NCBI GenBank assembly: GCA_038045265.1
Contig: JBBSYL010000005.1
Coordinates: 1-16,323, forward strand
Source: SICV01 sp038045265
GTDB lineage: Archaea > Nanobdellota > Nanobdellia > Pacearchaeales > GW2011-AR1
Direction: 5' to 3'
Length of the DNA stretch: 16,323 nucleotides
Shown here piece after piece: positions 1 to 5,947 of this stretch. Position numbers and translations under genes: made by a program. Each line of letters starts with the position of its first letter. Position 1 is the first letter of the stretch. Under the pieces are notes generated by a model. It worked only from the letters and a program-made list of their open reading frames with translations, did no database searches and was not told where the DNA came from.

Positions 1-689
1 TCAATTGCCTGCTTGAAAACTGAGAATGGTTGCGCTCCAGATATAAGCTTTCCATTTACGAAGAATGCGGGCGTTCCCTGTACTCCAACAGCACTTCCAT
101 CCTGCATATCTTTACTTACTTCATTCTTATACTTCTTAGAATCTAGACATGAATCTATATTATATCCAAGTTCCTTCGCCCATTTCTTCATATTATCTAT
201 TGAAAGTGAGGCTTGATTTTCAAACAACTTATCGTGGTATTTGTAATATCCAGAATCTCCTCCAAGTTCATGTACACACTCACTTGCAATAGCCGCAGGA
301 GTTGCCATTGGGTGAAAATCAAGAGGATAATCTCTATAAATTAACTTAACTTTTCCAGTGTCAATATACTGCTCTTTTATCAAAGGCAATGTTTGACTCC
401 AGAATCTCTCACAATAAGGACACTGATAATCTGAAAATTCAATGATTGTGACAGGCGCATCAGGGCTTCCAAGAACAGCATCATCATCTTCACTTACCTC
501 AACAACTGCTTGATTATTTTCATTTCCAGCAACAACATTTCCTGTTGGGCTTGGATTATCATTTCCTGAAAATGCGACGAATCCTCCAATCACAAGGACA
601 ACAAGTAAAACAAAAGTAGAATATTTCCATATAGCATCCTTTTTTATCGTTATCACACTTTCAGGGCTTTTCTCTTCCATCTTATTCAT
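1..689 (-). CDS. Membrane-anchored DsbA/thioredoxin-fold disulfide oxidoreductase, 3' end cut by window edge
   Basis: The minus-strand frame is open from 689 to the left edge (229 residues visible, C-terminus missing). It has a short charged N-terminus, one hydrophobic helix at about residues 23-41, and a low-complexity Asn/Glu/Asp-rich linker to about residue 75. A thioredoxin-like domain follows, with the redox motif CPYC at residues 90-93 inside SDYQCPYCERF and the cis-proline motif GTPAFFVNGK near residue 207. Two further cysteines (138 and 181) lie in the helical insert, as in many DsbA-family proteins. The family oxidises or isomerises disulfides outside the cytoplasm; the anchor places the domain outside the membrane. 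The start at 689 (MNKMEEK) is used here. An ATG at 680 fits better with the TATA box at 705-712 if the transcript is leaderless. Family call is firm; exact substrate is unknown. Confidence 0.93.
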   Translation of the reverse strand, partial: MNKMEEKSPESVITIKKDAIWKYSTFVLLVVLVIGGFVAFSGNDNPSPTGNVVAGNENNQAVVEVSEDDDAVLGSPDAPVTIIEFSDYQCPYCERFWSQTLPLIKEQYIDTGKVKLIYRDYPLDFHPMATPAAIASECVHELGGDSGYYKYHDKLFENQASLSIDNMKKWAKELGYNIDSCLDSKKYKNEVSKDMQDGSAVGVQGTPAFFVNGKLISGAQPFSVFKQAI

Positions 690-704
690 TTCCAGTATAA
701 AGCA

Positions 705-712
705 TATTTAAA
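705..712 (-). promoter_or_regulatory. TATA box for the DsbA-like gene
   Basis: On the minus strand this reads TTTAAATA, preceded by a purine-rich stretch. Its centre is about 28 bp from the ATG at 680 and 19 bp from the ATG at 689, so the promoter favours the inner start. Confidence 0.5.
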
Positions 713-721
713 CTTTGCGAA

Positions 722-940
722 TTATTCTATTAATTTTATCTTCCAAAGTGCTCGAATTATTAGATAAATGGCAAGGATTATGTAAAAAGTCAAGATAATT
801 GGACTATGAAAAATTAAAATTCCGAGCAAACTATCGTTAATTATTTTATTTTCAGAAACTTGTACGTCGAATCTTACAAAAAAAGAGATAATCAGTAAGA
901 TTAAAATTAAAATTCCAGAAATAAAATATGTTTTTCTCAT
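722..940 (-). CDS. Small two-helix membrane protein, unknown function
   Basis: The 72-residue product has two long hydrophobic segments, about residues 5-23 and 38-65, separated by a short polar stretch (DVQVSENKIINDS), with a Lys/Glu tail. No recognisable enzyme motif. A GGAG stretch lies just before the ATG, and the TATA element GTATTTAAAC (minus strand, 961-970) sits at promoter distance. It shares its upstream region with the divergent zinc-ribbon gene, which supports it being real. Function not recognised. Confidence 0.55.
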   Translation of the reverse strand: MRKTYFISGILILILLIISFFVRFDVQVSENKIINDSLLGILIFHSPIILTFYIILAIYLIIRALWKIKLIE

Positions 941-960
941 ATATCTCCAACTAAGATTAA

Positions 961-978
961 GTTTAAATACTTAAATAT
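961..978. promoter_or_regulatory. Shared divergent promoter region
   Basis: The stretch GTTTAAATACTTAAAT gives a TATA-like box on both strands: GTATTTAAAC toward the minus-strand membrane protein and TTTAAATA toward the plus-strand zinc-ribbon gene. Only 63 bp separate the two start codons. The plus gene also has a Shine-Dalgarno-like GGTGAT at 995-1000. Confidence 0.55.
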
Positions 979-1003
979 TGTAAAAATAAAAGAAGGTGAT
1001 AAA

Positions 1004-1198
1004 ATGAAGAAGTGCATCTACTGTAAAAGAGAAATAGCAGAGGATTCTGTTATAGATTTCTGCAGGCCTTGTGGTATAGGAGTTTGGGGTGAAAAGATGT
1101 TTCAGGCAATTCTTGACAGCATGGAAAATGCAAGAAGTACGGGAGACTTGTTTCAGGGCTCTGTTACAGAACCAATATCTACAAGAAGTAAATTCTAA
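1004..1198 (+). CDS. Small zinc-ribbon protein (two CxxC knuckles)
   Basis: The 64-residue protein opens with CIYC at residues 4-7 and has CRPC at residues 20-23, a classic four-cysteine zinc ribbon, followed by CGIGVWGEKMF and a short helical segment, then a Ser/Thr-rich tail. The start is supported by GGTGAT at 995-1000, complementary to the 16S rRNA 3' end, 3 nt before ATG. From memory, similar short proteins with a GIGVWGEKMF-like segment recur in DPANN and other archaeal genomes, but I cannot name a function. It precedes the ribosomal block with its own promoter, so operon membership says little. Confidence 0.75.
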   Translation: MKKCIYCKREIAEDSVIDFCRPCGIGVWGEKMFQAILDSMENARSTGDLFQGSVTEPISTRSKF

Positions 1199-1202
1199 GG
1201 GC

Positions 1203-1226
1203 TTTTTATAGGAACCTTTTTAAACT
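1203..1226 (+). promoter_or_regulatory. Promoter of the rpl21e operon
   Basis: Two TATA-like boxes precede rpl21e: TTTTTATA near 1203-1210 and TTTTTAAAC near 1217-1225. The first would give a short leader containing AAGGT (1236-1240), a plausible ribosome site; the second would give a leaderless message starting at the ATG at 1246. Confidence 0.45.
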
Positions 1227-1245
1227 CTTCATTAGAAGGTAATAT

Positions 1246-1506
1246 ATGGCAAAGCACAAAACTGCAAGGCAAAGGGGTAAAATCCAATTGTCGAAGTATT
1301 TTCAGTCATTCAAGGAAGGAGATTATGTAGCGGTCGCTCAGGAACTGAGTGAAGTATTTGGATATTCTAAGAGAATTCAAGGCAGAACAGGCAGAGTAAT
1401 AGCTAAGAGAGGTTCAGCTTATGAAGTAAAATTAAACGAGCTTAACAAACCAAAGACATATATGTTAAGACCCATTCATCTAAATAAGATAGAGGTGACA
1501 AAATGA
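1246..1506 (+). CDS. rpl21e: Large-subunit ribosomal protein L21e
   Basis: This 86-residue basic protein matches archaeal/eukaryotic L21e in length and order: a basic N-terminus (MAKHKTARQRGK), the segment FKEGDYVAVAQE, the family hallmark QGRTGRVIAKRGSAYEV, and the C-terminal LRPIHL motif. It is an SH3-like-barrel protein of the 50S subunit. Its stop codon overlaps the rpoF start by 4 bp (ATGA), so the two are translationally coupled. The pairing L21e-RpoF-DUF655 is a common archaeal arrangement. Confidence 0.95.
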   Translation: MAKHKTARQRGKIQLSKYFQSFKEGDYVAVAQELSEVFGYSKRIQGRTGRVIAKRGSAYEVKLNELNKPKTYMLRPIHLNKIEVTK

Positions 1507-1802
1507 TAGTAAGTTCAAAACAATTATCTATAGCAGAAGTAAGAGAATATACAAAAGACATAGACTCTTCAAAACCGATTGCAGGATACATTAAGAAATT
1601 TGCCAAATTAGAAAAAGATGAGGCGGAGAAACTGGCTGGAGAATTAAGAAAGTTAGACAATCTCAAGATAAAGGAATACCATATAGCAAAAGTAATTGAC
1701 TTTATGCCAAAAGATTCTGAAGATGTAAATAAGATATTTGCCGACGTGAGTCTGTCCGAAGAAGAGGCAAATTCTATAATCGAAATAGTTAAGAGGTATT
1801 AA
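1503..1802 (+). CDS. rpoF: DNA-directed RNA polymerase subunit F (Rpb4-like)
   Basis: This 99-residue protein has the Rpb4/RpoF pattern: an N-terminal strand (MIVSSKQLSIAEVREY), then a helical HRDC-like domain with the conserved segment AKVIDFMPKDSEDVNKIFAD and a terminal helix ending SIIEIVKRY. In archaea subunit F pairs with subunit E (Rpb7) to form the stalk of RNA polymerase, which helps DNA opening and binds the nascent RNA. Length is slightly short but within the family range. It overlaps rpl21e by 4 bp and is 2 bp from the DUF655 gene. Confidence 0.94.
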   Translation: MIVSSKQLSIAEVREYTKDIDSSKPIAGYIKKFAKLEKDEAEKLAGELRKLDNLKIKEYHIAKVIDFMPKDSEDVNKIFADVSLSEEEANSIIEIVKRY

Positions 1803-1804
1803 AA

Positions 1805-2344
1805 ATGACAGACAAAGAAGATTTTGCAATTATCCTAGATTATTTGCCGTACGGCTATCCGATGTCAAATCGTAGAACTCCTCTCGCGCAGGCAATTGGA
1901 GAGAAGACTCTTGCTCTGTTAGAGCTAGTACCTAGAAGAGGAATTAATCTTGAATCAAAGGAAAAGGTTTATATAGGTCCAGAAAAGAGAGATAAGATAT
2001 ACTTCATTGCAGGCAGATTGCCTTGTGAGAAGTTGACAGAGACTGCGAAGATCCAGCTGCAAGAATTCGTGGAAAATGTAGTTGCGGAGCAGGAGAAGAA
2101 ATTTGTAGATTTCTTTAATACCGCTCAAGCTGTTAATACACGTCTTCACCAAATAGAGCTTATCCCAGGCTTTGGAAAAAAACACACTAAAGAGATTTTG
2201 GAAGAGCGAGAGAAAAAGCCTTTTGAGTCCTTCGAGGACATGAAGGTCAGAATAAAAAGCATTCCAGAACCAAAGAAGGCCGTTGAAAAACGCCTTATTG
2301 AAGAATTGTCGGAAAGGCAACGCTTTAATCTCTTTATAAGATAA
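1805..2344 (+). CDS. DUF655 family protein (OB-fold plus helix-hairpin-helix, putative RNA-binding)
   Basis: The 179-residue protein matches the archaeal DUF655 family (COG1491). The N-terminal half contains a short beta-rich region (DYLPYGYP, then VYIGPEKRDKIYFIAGRL) followed by a helix (AKIQLQEFVENVV). The C-terminal half carries a helix-hairpin-helix: LHQIELIPGFGKKHTKEILEER followed by PFESFEDMKVRIKSIP. HhH motifs contact nucleic-acid backbones. The family nearly always sits between rpoF and translation genes, implying a role near ribosome or RNA biogenesis, but no defined function is known to me. Close spacing to rpoF (2 bp) and rps13 (4 bp) shows operon membership. Confidence 0.9.
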   Translation: MTDKEDFAIILDYLPYGYPMSNRRTPLAQAIGEKTLALLELVPRRGINLESKEKVYIGPEKRDKIYFIAGRLPCEKLTETAKIQLQEFVENVVAEQEKKFVDFFNTAQAVNTRLHQIELIPGFGKKHTKEILEEREKKPFESFEDMKVRIKSIPEPKKAVEKRLIEELSERQRFNLFIR

Positions 2345-2348
2345 AATA

Positions 2349-2840
2349 ATGGCAGAACAAGAGCAAATAAAAGAAAAGAAACAACCTCAGAAAGAATCTG
2401 AACAGGAAAACGAAGTTCTAGTTAGAATCATGGGTTATGACATTCCAGGCTCAAAAAACATTTATGTTGGTTTAACATGGATTAAAGGAATATCTTGGGC
2501 GATATCAAACGCTGTCTGTCTTTCTCTTAAGATGCCTAGATCAAAAAAGATAGTTGAATTATCAAAAGAGGATATAAAAAATATTGAAACTTTTCTAGTA
2601 AGTCTTAAGTTGCCAACTTTTCTTATGAACAGGCGTTCTGATGAAGAAACAGGTAAAACATTTCACTTGTATAGCACAGATTTGGACATGAAGAGAGAAT
2701 TTGATATAAAGCGCCTTAAGCAAATTAAAAGCTATAAGGGAATGAGACACGCACAGAAACTCCCAGTAAGAGGGCAACATACTCGCTCCCATTTCAGAAA
2801 GAAGTCACAAGCCTCAATGATGGCTAAGAGGAAGAAATAA
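2349..2840 (+). CDS. rps13: Small-subunit ribosomal protein S13
   Basis: The 163-residue protein has the S13p/S18e signature: LVRIMGYDIPGSKNIYVGLTWIKGI near residues 25-48, a helix-two-turn-helix middle, and the C-terminal motif KSYKGMRHAQKLPVRGQHTRSHFRK near residues 129-153, which binds the 30S head and contacts the P-site tRNA and bridge to the 50S. There is a highly charged extension of about 22 residues (Glu/Lys/Gln-rich) before the conserved start. The 1-base overlap with rps4 (TAATG) indicates coupling. Confidence 0.95.
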   Translation: MAEQEQIKEKKQPQKESEQENEVLVRIMGYDIPGSKNIYVGLTWIKGISWAISNAVCLSLKMPRSKKIVELSKEDIKNIETFLVSLKLPTFLMNRRSDEETGKTFHLYSTDLDMKREFDIKRLKQIKSYKGMRHAQKLPVRGQHTRSHFRKKSQASMMAKRKK

Positions 2841-3358
2841 TGATAAGAAAACATAAGAGATTTGTTAGACCTAAGAAGGCATTCGAAAAATCAAGAATTG
2901 AAGAGGAGAATAAACTTGTGGAGCAATACGGATTAAAAAACAAAAGAGAAATATGGAAGACCATTGCAAAAATAAACTATTTCAGAAGAAGAGCCAAAGA
3001 ATTGGCGAAATTGTCAAATGAAGAGCAAGAAATACTTTTCAAGAAACTTCAAGCAAAAGGCCTTAAAGTTAATTCAATAGCAGACATTCTTGCATTAACC
3101 GTAGAAGATCTTTTGAAGAGAAGGCTTCAGACAGTCGTTGCTCAAAAGAAAGTAGCAAACTCTGTAAGGCACGCAAGGCAACTTATAGTACACAAAAAAA
3201 TAACACTAAATGGTTCAGTAATAAACATTCCAAGTTATATAGTATCTGTCTCAGAAGAACATTCAATATCTCTAAAACCTGGAAAACCTAAGAAAGCTAA
3301 AATAGAAGAAAAGGCAGAAGAAAAAGTTCAAGAACAGCCTAAGGAGGCATCCCAATAA
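2840..3358 (+). CDS. rps4: Small-subunit ribosomal protein S4
   Basis: The 172-residue protein is an archaeal S4/S9e type. A basic N-terminus (MIRKHKRFVRPKKAFEKSRI) leads to the S4 RNA-binding domain, LKRRLQTVVAQKKVANSVRHARQLIVHKKITLNGSVINIPSYIV in parts from about residue 93. The tail after about residue 145 is Lys/Glu/Gln-rich and probably disordered. S4 is a primary 16S rRNA binder in 30S assembly. It overlaps rps11 by one base (TAATG). Confidence 0.95.
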   Translation: MIRKHKRFVRPKKAFEKSRIEEENKLVEQYGLKNKREIWKTIAKINYFRRRAKELAKLSNEEQEILFKKLQAKGLKVNSIADILALTVEDLLKRRLQTVVAQKKVANSVRHARQLIVHKKITLNGSVINIPSYIVSVSEEHSISLKPGKPKKAKIEEKAEEKVQEQPKEASQ

Positions 3359-3870
3359 TGGCAAAATCAATAAAGTCTCCTGGTGAAGAGGAAAAAATGG
3401 AAAATAAAAAATCAGAATCTGTAGTTGAAGAAAAAATTCAACAGAAAGCAGAGGAAATAGAGGTGCAGGAAATAAAAGCAGAAAAATCAGATAAAAAAGA
3501 GATTACAGGGATAGCTTATATCTTCAGCTCACAAAATAATACTATGGTCCATATAACTGATCTAGCAGGCAACACTCTTTCAAGGATTACTGGAGGGATG
3601 GTCACAAAGCACTCAAGACTTAAATCTGATCCAACTATCGCAATGTTTGTTGCAAAAAAAGCTGCTGAAAGACCAAAAGACTTGGGAGTAAGAAGTCTTT
3701 ATGTCAGGATAAGGGCAAAGACAGGAAGTGAAAGCATGGGCTCTGGTGCACATGCAGCAGTAAAATCTCTGGATAAAGAAGGATTCAAGATAATCTCCGT
3801 ATTGGACGCAACACGTATTCCAAGAGGCGGACCTAAGAAGAAGGGAGGCAAGAGAGGAAGAAGAGTCTAA
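3358..3870 (+). CDS. rps11: Small-subunit ribosomal protein S11 with charged N-terminal extension
   Basis: The conserved S11 core starts near residue 47 (EITGIAYIFSSQNNTMVHIT) and includes GNTLSRITGGMVTKHSRLKS, VRIRAKTG, GSGAHAAVKSL and the terminal ATRIPRGGPKKKGGKRGRRV. S11 lines the 30S platform near the E-site mRNA path. The first 46 residues are a Glu/Lys-rich extension absent from most archaeal S11 (about 130 residues), with internal Met at residue 14 (3397) as an alternative start. The TAATG junction with rps4 supports 3358. Last gene of the rpl21e run; a new promoter follows. Confidence 0.95.
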   Translation: MAKSIKSPGEEEKMENKKSESVVEEKIQQKAEEIEVQEIKAEKSDKKEITGIAYIFSSQNNTMVHITDLAGNTLSRITGGMVTKHSRLKSDPTIAMFVAKKAAERPKDLGVRSLYVRIRAKTGSESMGSGAHAAVKSLDKEGFKIISVLDATRIPRGGPKKKGGKRGRRV

Positions 3871-3872
3871 AA

Positions 3873-3881
3873 GCTTAAAAG
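3873..3881 (+). promoter_or_regulatory. TATA box for rpoD
   Basis: GCTTAAAAG lies in the 32-bp gap after rps11, with its centre about 26 bp before the rpoD ATG, which predicts a leaderless transcript. Confidence 0.55.
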
Positions 3882-3902
3882 GCCCTTTTCATAAATATTA
3901 AA

Positions 3903-4598
3903 ATGGAAATAATTCAAAAAACAGCAGAAAAACTGATCCTAAGGATGCCAGCAAACGAATCTTTAGCGAATGCAATAAGACGTTCAGTTTCAGAGGTTCC
4001 TACACTTGCAATTGAGGAAGTTGAAATATTCAAAAACGACTCAGCATTATATGATGAAATGCTTGCTCATCGCCTAGGTCTTGTTCCATTGAAAACAGAA
4101 AAGTCAATGTCTGGAAAAACAAAAATTGAATTCAAACTATCAAAAACTGGACCTTGCACAGTTTATTCTTCAGATCTTGAAGGAAGTGCAGATGTAGTTT
4201 ATGGCAAGATTCCCCTGACTATTTTAACTGAAGGTCATAAACTTGAATTAGTCGCAACAGCTACTCTAGGTCTTGGTATTCAACATGCTAAACACGTTCC
4301 AGGCCTTTGCTACTATCATCATCTTTTTTCAGTAAAATCAAGTTCAGAGATAGACAAAATAGTCCAATCAAGCAAAGGCAAGATAAAACCTGAAAAGAAA
4401 GGAAGTAAATGGTTGTGCGACCTTTCAGACGCAGATGAAGAATCAATAATTAAAATAGATAAAGATGCGATAGAAGATTCAGACGAATTGATAATGGTTA
4501 TAGAATCTTTTGGCATGATGCCTGCTGTTGAAATATTTGAGAAAGCAATAAAGACATTGGAATCTAACTTAGAAGAGTTTGAAAAAGCATTGAAGTGA
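3903..4598 (+). CDS. rpoD: DNA-directed RNA polymerase subunit D (Rpb3/alpha-like)
   Basis: The 231-residue protein has the alpha/RpoD assembly motif near the N-terminus: ANAIRRSVSEVPTLAIEEVEI, then EMLAHRLGLVPLKT. The insertion domain contains TATLGLGIQHAKHVPGLCYY, and the C-terminus returns to the dimerisation fold (ESFGMMPAVEIFEKAIKTL). It nucleates polymerase assembly with subunits L, N and P. At 231 residues it is shorter than typical archaeal RpoD (about 260). Only two cysteines beyond CTVY are visible, so the Fe-S cluster domain of some archaea is not present. Normally followed by rpl18e; here about 6.1 kb of other sequence intervenes. Confidence 0.95.
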   Translation: MEIIQKTAEKLILRMPANESLANAIRRSVSEVPTLAIEEVEIFKNDSALYDEMLAHRLGLVPLKTEKSMSGKTKIEFKLSKTGPCTVYSSDLEGSADVVYGKIPLTILTEGHKLELVATATLGLGIQHAKHVPGLCYYHHLFSVKSSSEIDKIVQSSKGKIKPEKKGSKWLCDLSDADEESIIKIDKDAIEDSDELIMVIESFGMMPAVEIFEKAIKTLESNLEEFEKALK

Positions 4599-4610
4599 TC
4601 ACGACAATTC

Positions 4611-4631
4611 TTTTAAACTAAATATTTAGTT
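4611..4631 (+). promoter_or_regulatory. TATA box with adjoining 16-bp perfect palindrome (possible operator)
   Basis: TTTTAAA at 4611-4617 is centred 26 bp before the ATG at 4640. Directly adjoining it, 4616-4631 reads AACTAAATATTTAGTT, a perfect 16-bp palindrome. A dimeric repressor bound there would cover the initiation region. In AT-rich DNA a palindrome of this size is expected about once per window by chance; its placement is what makes it notable. Confidence 0.45.
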
Positions 4632-4639
4632 CAATTAGT

Positions 4640-5023
4640 ATGTATTTCCATGATTTAAGTACTTTCAAGAATCCTAAAGAATTGCAAGAATATTTAGAGT
4701 ATCAAGAAAAATTTTTATTTGAATGCCTTCGCGGGCAGAATAAAGCATTGAAGCCAGGAGATATGAAAATTTTCATTCCAAAGTTAGCAAGATATTGGAA
4801 ATATTATGCAAATATGTCAGTCACCAATGCTCGAAATCAAGCATTTGGAACAGTTCATTGTGCAGCATTATTAAACTTTAGCAGGAGTCATAAATATTCC
4901 TGCGATTATCATGAGACAATTAAAGACCCACAAAGAGTGAAGGTAAATGCTCTGGAACAGGAATTAGAAAAAACAGCACCAACAACAGACGACATGAGAT
5001 TAGTTAGAGATTTAAGAATTTAA
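4640..5023 (+). CDS. Hypothetical protein, first gene of the accessory island
   Basis: The 127-residue soluble protein is mostly helical by inspection, with many aromatic residues (LARYWKYYANMS), a central Cys/His-rich patch (TVHCAALLNFSRSHKYSCDYHE) that could hold a metal, and a charged C-terminus (EQELEKTAPTTDDMRLVRDLRI). There is no signal peptide or membrane helix. I do not recognise the family. It is preceded by a well-placed TATA box and a palindrome, followed by a T-rich stretch (5056-5062) that could end transcription before the tRNA. It lies between rpoD and the tRNA-Leu, so it may be native or part of the island. Confidence 0.6.
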   Translation: MYFHDLSTFKNPKELQEYLEYQEKFLFECLRGQNKALKPGDMKIFIPKLARYWKYYANMSVTNARNQAFGTVHCAALLNFSRSHKYSCDYHETIKDPQRVKVNALEQELEKTAPTTDDMRLVRDLRI

Positions 5024-5077
5024 TTCGTTAACCTCTTATAACAACTTAATTATGTCTTTTTTCATGTTTAAGTAATC

Positions 5078-5084
5078 TTTATAA
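5078..5084 (+). promoter_or_regulatory. TATA box for tRNA-Leu
   Basis: TTTATAA is centred about 27 bp before the first base of the tRNA, inside AATCTTTATAACC. The preceding gap (5024-5077) holds a T-run at 5056-5062, a likely stop for the upstream gene. Confidence 0.6.
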
Positions 5085-5108
5085 CCCCCTATTTATTTGC
5101 TCAATTAC

Positions 5109-5192
5109 GCAGGGATACCAAAGTGGTCTAATGGGTAACGTTAAGGCCGTTATGGCTTAGTGCCTTCGGAGGTTCGAATCCTCCTCCCTGCA
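5109..5192 (+). tRNA. tRNA-Leu, anticodon AAG
   Basis: The fold closes cleanly. Acceptor 5109-5115 (GCAGGGA) pairs with 5185-5191 (TCCCTGC), discriminator A at 5192. The D-stem CCA/TGG is at 5118-5120 and 5132-5134. The anticodon stem TAACG/CGTTA is at 5136-5140 and 5148-5152 with loop TTAAGGC (5141-5147), giving anticodon AAG at 5143-5145. The long variable arm is 5153-5167 with a GGC/GCC stem. The T-arm is GGAGG/CCTCC with loop TTCGAAT. A long variable arm plus A73 indicates leucine rather than serine. CCA is not encoded. A34 is very unusual in archaea, which normally use G34 and lack inosine at that position. The 3' end is partly duplicated at 9365. Confidence 0.93.
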
Positions 5193-5235
5193 TTACATCT
5201 TCTTGGCATATTCATGTGATGTGGAAATTTAACTA
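5185..5235 (+). repeat. Left copy of 51-bp att-like duplication (tRNA 3' end plus downstream)
   Basis: Starting at TCCCTGCATT (tRNA 3' end), this segment aligns without gaps to 9365-9415: first 10 bases identical, then about 29 of 41 identical, including near-identical GATGTGGAAATTTAACTA versus GATGTGAAAATTTAATTA. The fixed offset is 4180 bp. Pattern fits an old integration duplication at a tRNA 3' end. Confidence 0.7.
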
Positions 5236-5320
5236 TCAAAAAAACGATGTGTAACAAACACTCGTTTTTAGGATGTTCAAGATGTCAAGCATCTTGACAT
5301 AAATCGCACATGAAAAATGC
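5206..5320 (+). ncRNA. Strongly foldable segment: three-way-junction-like RNA or DNA structure
   Basis: Three nested helices can be drawn. P1: GCAT 5206-5209 with ATGC 5317-5320, continuing TTCATGTG 5211-5218 with CACATGAA 5307-5314. P2: 5240-5247 with 5262-5269 (AAAAACGA/TCGTTTTT), extended by GTGT 5249-5252 with ACAC 5258-5261. P3: TCAAGATG 5277-5284 with CATCTTGA 5290-5297, or alternatively ATGTCAAG 5282-5289 with CTTGACAT 5293-5300. No ORF fits. No promoter of its own is clear, so it may be read through from the tRNA. It could be an independent RNA, a 5' leader of the gene at 5434, or a recombination site. RNA class not recognised. Confidence 0.45.
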
Positions 5321-5353
5321 AAATCAAATAAATAGCAAGAGCTCGAAAAGAGT

Positions 5354-5380
5354 GAAGGATATACTCCATTATATCCCTTC
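5354..5380 (+). other. Hairpin upstream of gene 5434-5868
   Basis: GAAGGATATA (5354-5363) pairs with TATATCCCTTC (5370-5380) with one bulged C and a 6-nt loop CTCCAT. It lies before the TATA box of the next gene. It could be the end of a transcript coming from the tRNA or the structured segment. Confidence 0.4.
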
Positions 5381-5407
5381 GATTATGTCCTATCATCTCC
5401 GACATTG

Positions 5408-5415
5408 TTTAAATA
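5408..5415 (+). promoter_or_regulatory. TATA box for gene 5434-5868
   Basis: TTTAAATA is centred about 23 bp before the ATG at 5434. A GGTGAG stretch at 5420-5425 resembles a ribosome site but lies close to the predicted transcript start. Confidence 0.5.
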
Positions 5416-5433
5416 GGCAGGTGAGAGTCCAAA

Positions 5434-5868
5434 ATGATTGAAACAAAAATAGATTACTATAATCATAAGAGAAAGTATCTTAGCTGGAAAGAAAAAGCTA
5501 AGAAAGGGATTGAAGGACTTTCTCTTGAAAACTATAATGTTTTGATGAGATACTTATCTGATATGGAATCTGGATTAAATGTCGCACTTCTAATGAAAAA
5601 AGGTCCTCGCAGTTTTATACGATTAAACACTTTAAGAATTAGAATGACTTTTATGATGAGATTATTTCAAACTAGATATAATCTTGATGATATGACTTTA
5701 GTTGATGAAGAAACAAGACAGGACATAATTGGGAGACTTCCTCCAGGACAAGAAAAATATACAGTTAGGCAGATGGTAACGGCACGACAAGATTACATGG
5801 CAGAGCAATTTAAGCCTACTGAACCTCTAAGCCCATTAAGATTTTATTATCTTGGTAACCTTCCTTAG
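5434..5868 (+). CDS. Possible orphan integrase core-binding (SAM-like) domain; otherwise unknown
   Basis: The 144-residue protein is all-helical by inspection. The pattern GLSLENYNVLMRYLSDMESGLN, then RLNTLRIRMTFMMRLF, a segment with DDMTLVDEETRQDIIGRL, and TARQDYMAEQFKP resembles the N-terminal core-binding domain of archaeal tyrosine integrases, where the order is helix, LRxxxxxL helix, DI helix and a DYxxxxxxF helix. No catalytic domain follows: there is no R...HxxR...Y set in this or neighbouring frames. Position next to a tRNA whose 3' end is duplicated fits an integrase remnant, or an int(N)-like half as in SSV-type viruses. The domain match is by eye only and could be wrong. Confidence 0.45.
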   Translation: MIETKIDYYNHKRKYLSWKEKAKKGIEGLSLENYNVLMRYLSDMESGLNVALLMKKGPRSFIRLNTLRIRMTFMMRLFQTRYNLDDMTLVDEETRQDIIGRLPPGQEKYTVRQMVTARQDYMAEQFKPTEPLSPLRFYYLGNLP

Positions 5869-5947
5869 ACTTAATAGATTTGCTTTTAGTTAGAATTTTT
5901 CTAATAATAACATTAGATAAAATCGCTTAGAACTAAAATCAGCTTGG

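Noticed and set aside
13..216. Plus-strand 67-codon frame at the left end
   Set aside because: It is antisense to the DsbA-like gene, whose CPYC and cis-Pro motifs make the minus strand the coding one.
1955..2320. 121-codon minus-strand frame inside the DUF655 gene
   Set aside because: It lies opposite a conserved gene; its Phe/Leu-rich translation is what antisense of Lys/Glu-rich coding DNA gives.
5140..5146. Anticodon TAA by shifting the loop one base
   Set aside because: The shifted stem loses pairing (T opposite T, G opposite T), while the chosen stem has five Watson-Crick pairs.
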